A stretch of 64,000 nucleotides of DNA from Robinsoniella peoriensis (GTDB lineage Bacteria; Bacillota; Clostridia; Lachnospirales; Lachnospiraceae): NCBI RefSeq assembly GCF_042680125.1, contig NZ_JBHTNY010000001.1, one strand, 5' to 3'. Below the pieces are notes generated by a model. It did no database searches and was not told the origin of the DNA. It worked only from the letters and a program-made list of their open reading frames with translations. Positions 62,570 to 64,000 of this stretch are shown here, piece by piece; position 1 is the first letter of the stretch; every line of letters begins with the position of its first letter. The position numbers and the translations under genes are program-made.

Positions 62570-63643
62570 CTATCGGATACACTCCATTATATCGGATACT
62601 TTGACCACATTTCCTGTCTTCATAGCCTGCTCCATAGCAGCCATAACCGCCAGCGTATGTATTCCTTCCTGTAAATCCGGCTTGGGTGTTATGCCCCTGT
62701 TCATATCTGATGCAAAATGTTCCATGTAATTCTGATATTCACCTGCATGGTGGCTTTCATTTTCAAACCGGAAATAATATCCATGCTTATCTGCGAATTC
62801 CTGCAATTTAGCTGTTTTTTGAACCGGCTCGAAATTAGTGTAATATTTCAGCTTCGGATAGCCTGCCCGGCTGATTCCTTTGGAGCCGCGGATGGTGCAG
62901 CTGATGGATTGCTCTACGGCGCTTCCAAGCGTTGGTGCAGCATAGGCTCCGGTTACACTGGCAAATCTGCCGTCTTTGTTTTTTAAGATAAACTTTAACG
63001 TATCGGGCACATCAAGACCATAGGATCTGGTATTCTCACTGACTACACCCAAACCATACACCTCTTCGATTTCCGGCAGATACCACACCGCAAGATCTAC
63101 TGCATGTATCATAAAATTATACATCCAGGAAAATCCCTGCTGATGGCTCCAGGCACGTTCCAGAAACCATCTGGAATCGCTGATGTAGTGGGTTTCAATT
63201 GTCTCCACTTCTCCGTGTTTTCCGGCTTCATAGTCCCTTCTCTGCCGCAGAGCCGGCTCAAAATACCGGGAACTCTGTCCCACAAATACAGCCTTGTTCG
63301 TCTCTTTTTGTACCCGGATCAATTCTTTTGCTTCATCCAGATTAATCATCAAAGGTTTGGTACAGATAACATGCTTTTCGGCTAACAGAGCCATTTTAAT
63401 ATGTCTTGCATGCAGCTGGTCCGGCGTATAGATTCCGATAACATCAATCTTCGGATCTTTTAGCATCTCTTCATAACTGGTGGTGTATTTATCAATTCCA
63501 AACTCCTGACAACGCTCTTTGCACAACTCTTCATTTAAATCACAGATATTTCCCAGTTCCCACATCTTGCTGTTTAATACTGCAGATATGACACTTCTGC
63601 CTTCGCCTAATCCTAAGACACCCATTGTAAATATATGATCCAT
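62570..63643 (-). CDS. Gfo/Idh/MocA-family sugar oxidoreductase
   Basis: 357 residues from the ATG at 63643, which has AGGAGG upstream. The N-terminal Rossmann fold is MGVLGLGEGRSVISAVL, with the family EKHVICTKPLMINLDEAKEL (catalytic Lys). The C-terminal domain has RAWSHQQGFSWMYNFMIHAVDLAVWYL. It oxidises or epimerises a sugar or inositol with NAD(P). It is co-transcribed with the AraC-type domain. The substrate is unknown; the neighbourhood suggests a plant sugar. Confidence 0.9.
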   Translation of the reverse strand: MDHIFTMGVLGLGEGRSVISAVLNSKMWELGNICDLNEELCKERCQEFGIDKYTTSYEEMLKDPKIDVIGIYTPDQLHARHIKMALLAEKHVICTKPLMINLDEAKELIRVQKETNKAVFVGQSSRYFEPALRQRRDYEAGKHGEVETIETHYISDSRWFLERAWSHQQGFSWMYNFMIHAVDLAVWYLPEIEEVYGLGVVSENTRSYGLDVPDTLKFILKNKDGRFASVTGAYAAPTLGSAVEQSISCTIRGSKGISRAGYPKLKYYTNFEPVQKTAKLQEFADKHGYYFRFENESHHAGEYQNYMEHFASDMNRGITPKPDLQEGIHTLAVMAAMEQAMKTGNVVKVSDIMECIR

Positions 63644-63989
63644 GTTCCAACCCTCCTGTTTGCTTTTTCTTAGCATAACAAAACAGGGGGATAATTGCTT
63701 GTAACATGTTTGAAAATTCTTGCACTATCTTTGGATTTATGTACAAAATGAAATTTTGATTTTTGCTTTCTCTATTAAAATATAAGTCTTATATCTAATA
63801 GGATATGCAATAGAATGACTGTATCCCAATATTATAGTTCCATATTTGAACTAGCCGAACGATTCTTCATATATTAAGTTGCTTTATAATCACTATTTTT
63901 AAATCCTTTAAATACTACTATACATATTATATTTTATAAGTTATAATATATATGCTGTTGACTCTTTCCAGCAGGAAGGAGGTGCTCCT
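63644..63989. other. Gene-free divergent promoter region
   Basis: 346 very AT-rich bases between divergent genes. TATAAT-like stretches are frequent (for example near 63950), so promoters cannot be placed with confidence. A palindrome of note was not found. The AACATGTT near 63703 is a short dyad that could be an operator. Confidence 0.5.
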
Positions 63990-64000
63990 ATGCAATACAT
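63990..64000 (+). CDS. First codons of an unidentified gene
   Basis: AAGGAGG lies seven bases before an ATG at 63990; MQY and part of a fourth codon are visible before the window ends. The strong ribosome binding site makes a real start likely. Nothing can be said about the product. Confidence 0.55.

Overview
The window looks like chromosome from a gut-type Firmicute of the class Clostridia, most likely family Lachnospiraceae. The support is moderately AT-rich DNA, strong AGGAGG-type ribosome binding sites, many binding-protein-dependent sugar ABC operons with LacI, AraC or YesMN-type control, YitT, YibE/F and DUF2284 proteins, and LPxx(A/G)GC-type lipoproteins. No rRNA, tRNA, CRISPR or prophage was seen. 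The genus cannot be fixed from the sequence alone.

Layout. 1-0.6 kb: end of a sugar ABC permease. 0.7-3.4 kb: an ECF sigma factor with a membrane-anchored beta-propeller partner. 3.4-5.9 kb: a palindromic dispersed repeat carrying an IS3-family element. 6-8.6 kb: a UvrA-like protein that lacks the UvrB-binding insert. 8.8-15.8 kb: a sucrose/fructoside operon (binding protein, two permeases, ATPase, GH32 hydrolase) with divergent LacI and clustered ACCGGT operators. 16-17.8 kb: a flotillin behind a predicted yybP-ykoY (manganese) riboswitch. 17.9-31 kb: housekeeping and accessory genes, including AlkD-like, HAD, ptsI, YibE/F, alkaline phosphatase with a Pho-box-like leader, Fe-alcohol dehydrogenase, an ABC-2 exporter and an XRE regulator. 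31-33 kb: IclR and a divergent 2-keto-3-deoxygluconate kinase-like gene. 33-41 kb: MATE, DUF2284, Maf, MIF-like, NTPase, FUSC, and two flavoproteins with a MerR regulator. 41-47 kb: hexuronate genes uxaB-uxaA, a divergent LacI regulator and uxaC. 47-48.7 kb: a DUF362 ferredoxin-like protein and a small membrane zinc-ribbon protein. 48.8-58.7 kb: a two-component, ABC transporter and GH106-like locus. 58.8-64 kb: YitT, a GH140-like apiosidase, GH43, a Gfo/Idh/MocA oxidoreductase with a stand-alone AraC DNA-binding domain, and the first codons of another gene.

The catabolic genes form a theme. GH106-like (rhamnosidase), GH140-like (apiosidase) and GH43 enzymes are of kinds used on pectic side chains. 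UxaC-UxaB-UxaA convert galacturonate or glucuronate to 2-keto-3-deoxygluconate, and the KdgK-like kinase would phosphorylate that product. A 2-dehydro-3-deoxy-phosphogluconate aldolase is not in the window.

The most interesting non-coding signals are: (1) a riboswitch whose P1 strand is shared with an intrinsic terminator ahead of a flotillin; (2) a roughly 43-nt palindromic leader repeated directly before the start codons of three unrelated genes, with a degenerate fourth copy; (3) an inverted repeat around the XRE promoter whose left arm is an anti-Shine-Dalgarno mimic; (4) two MerR-type promoters with 19-bp spacers and perfect dyads; (5) a family of large palindromic repeats, one interrupted by the IS. 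All functions are inferred from sequence; no database search was run.
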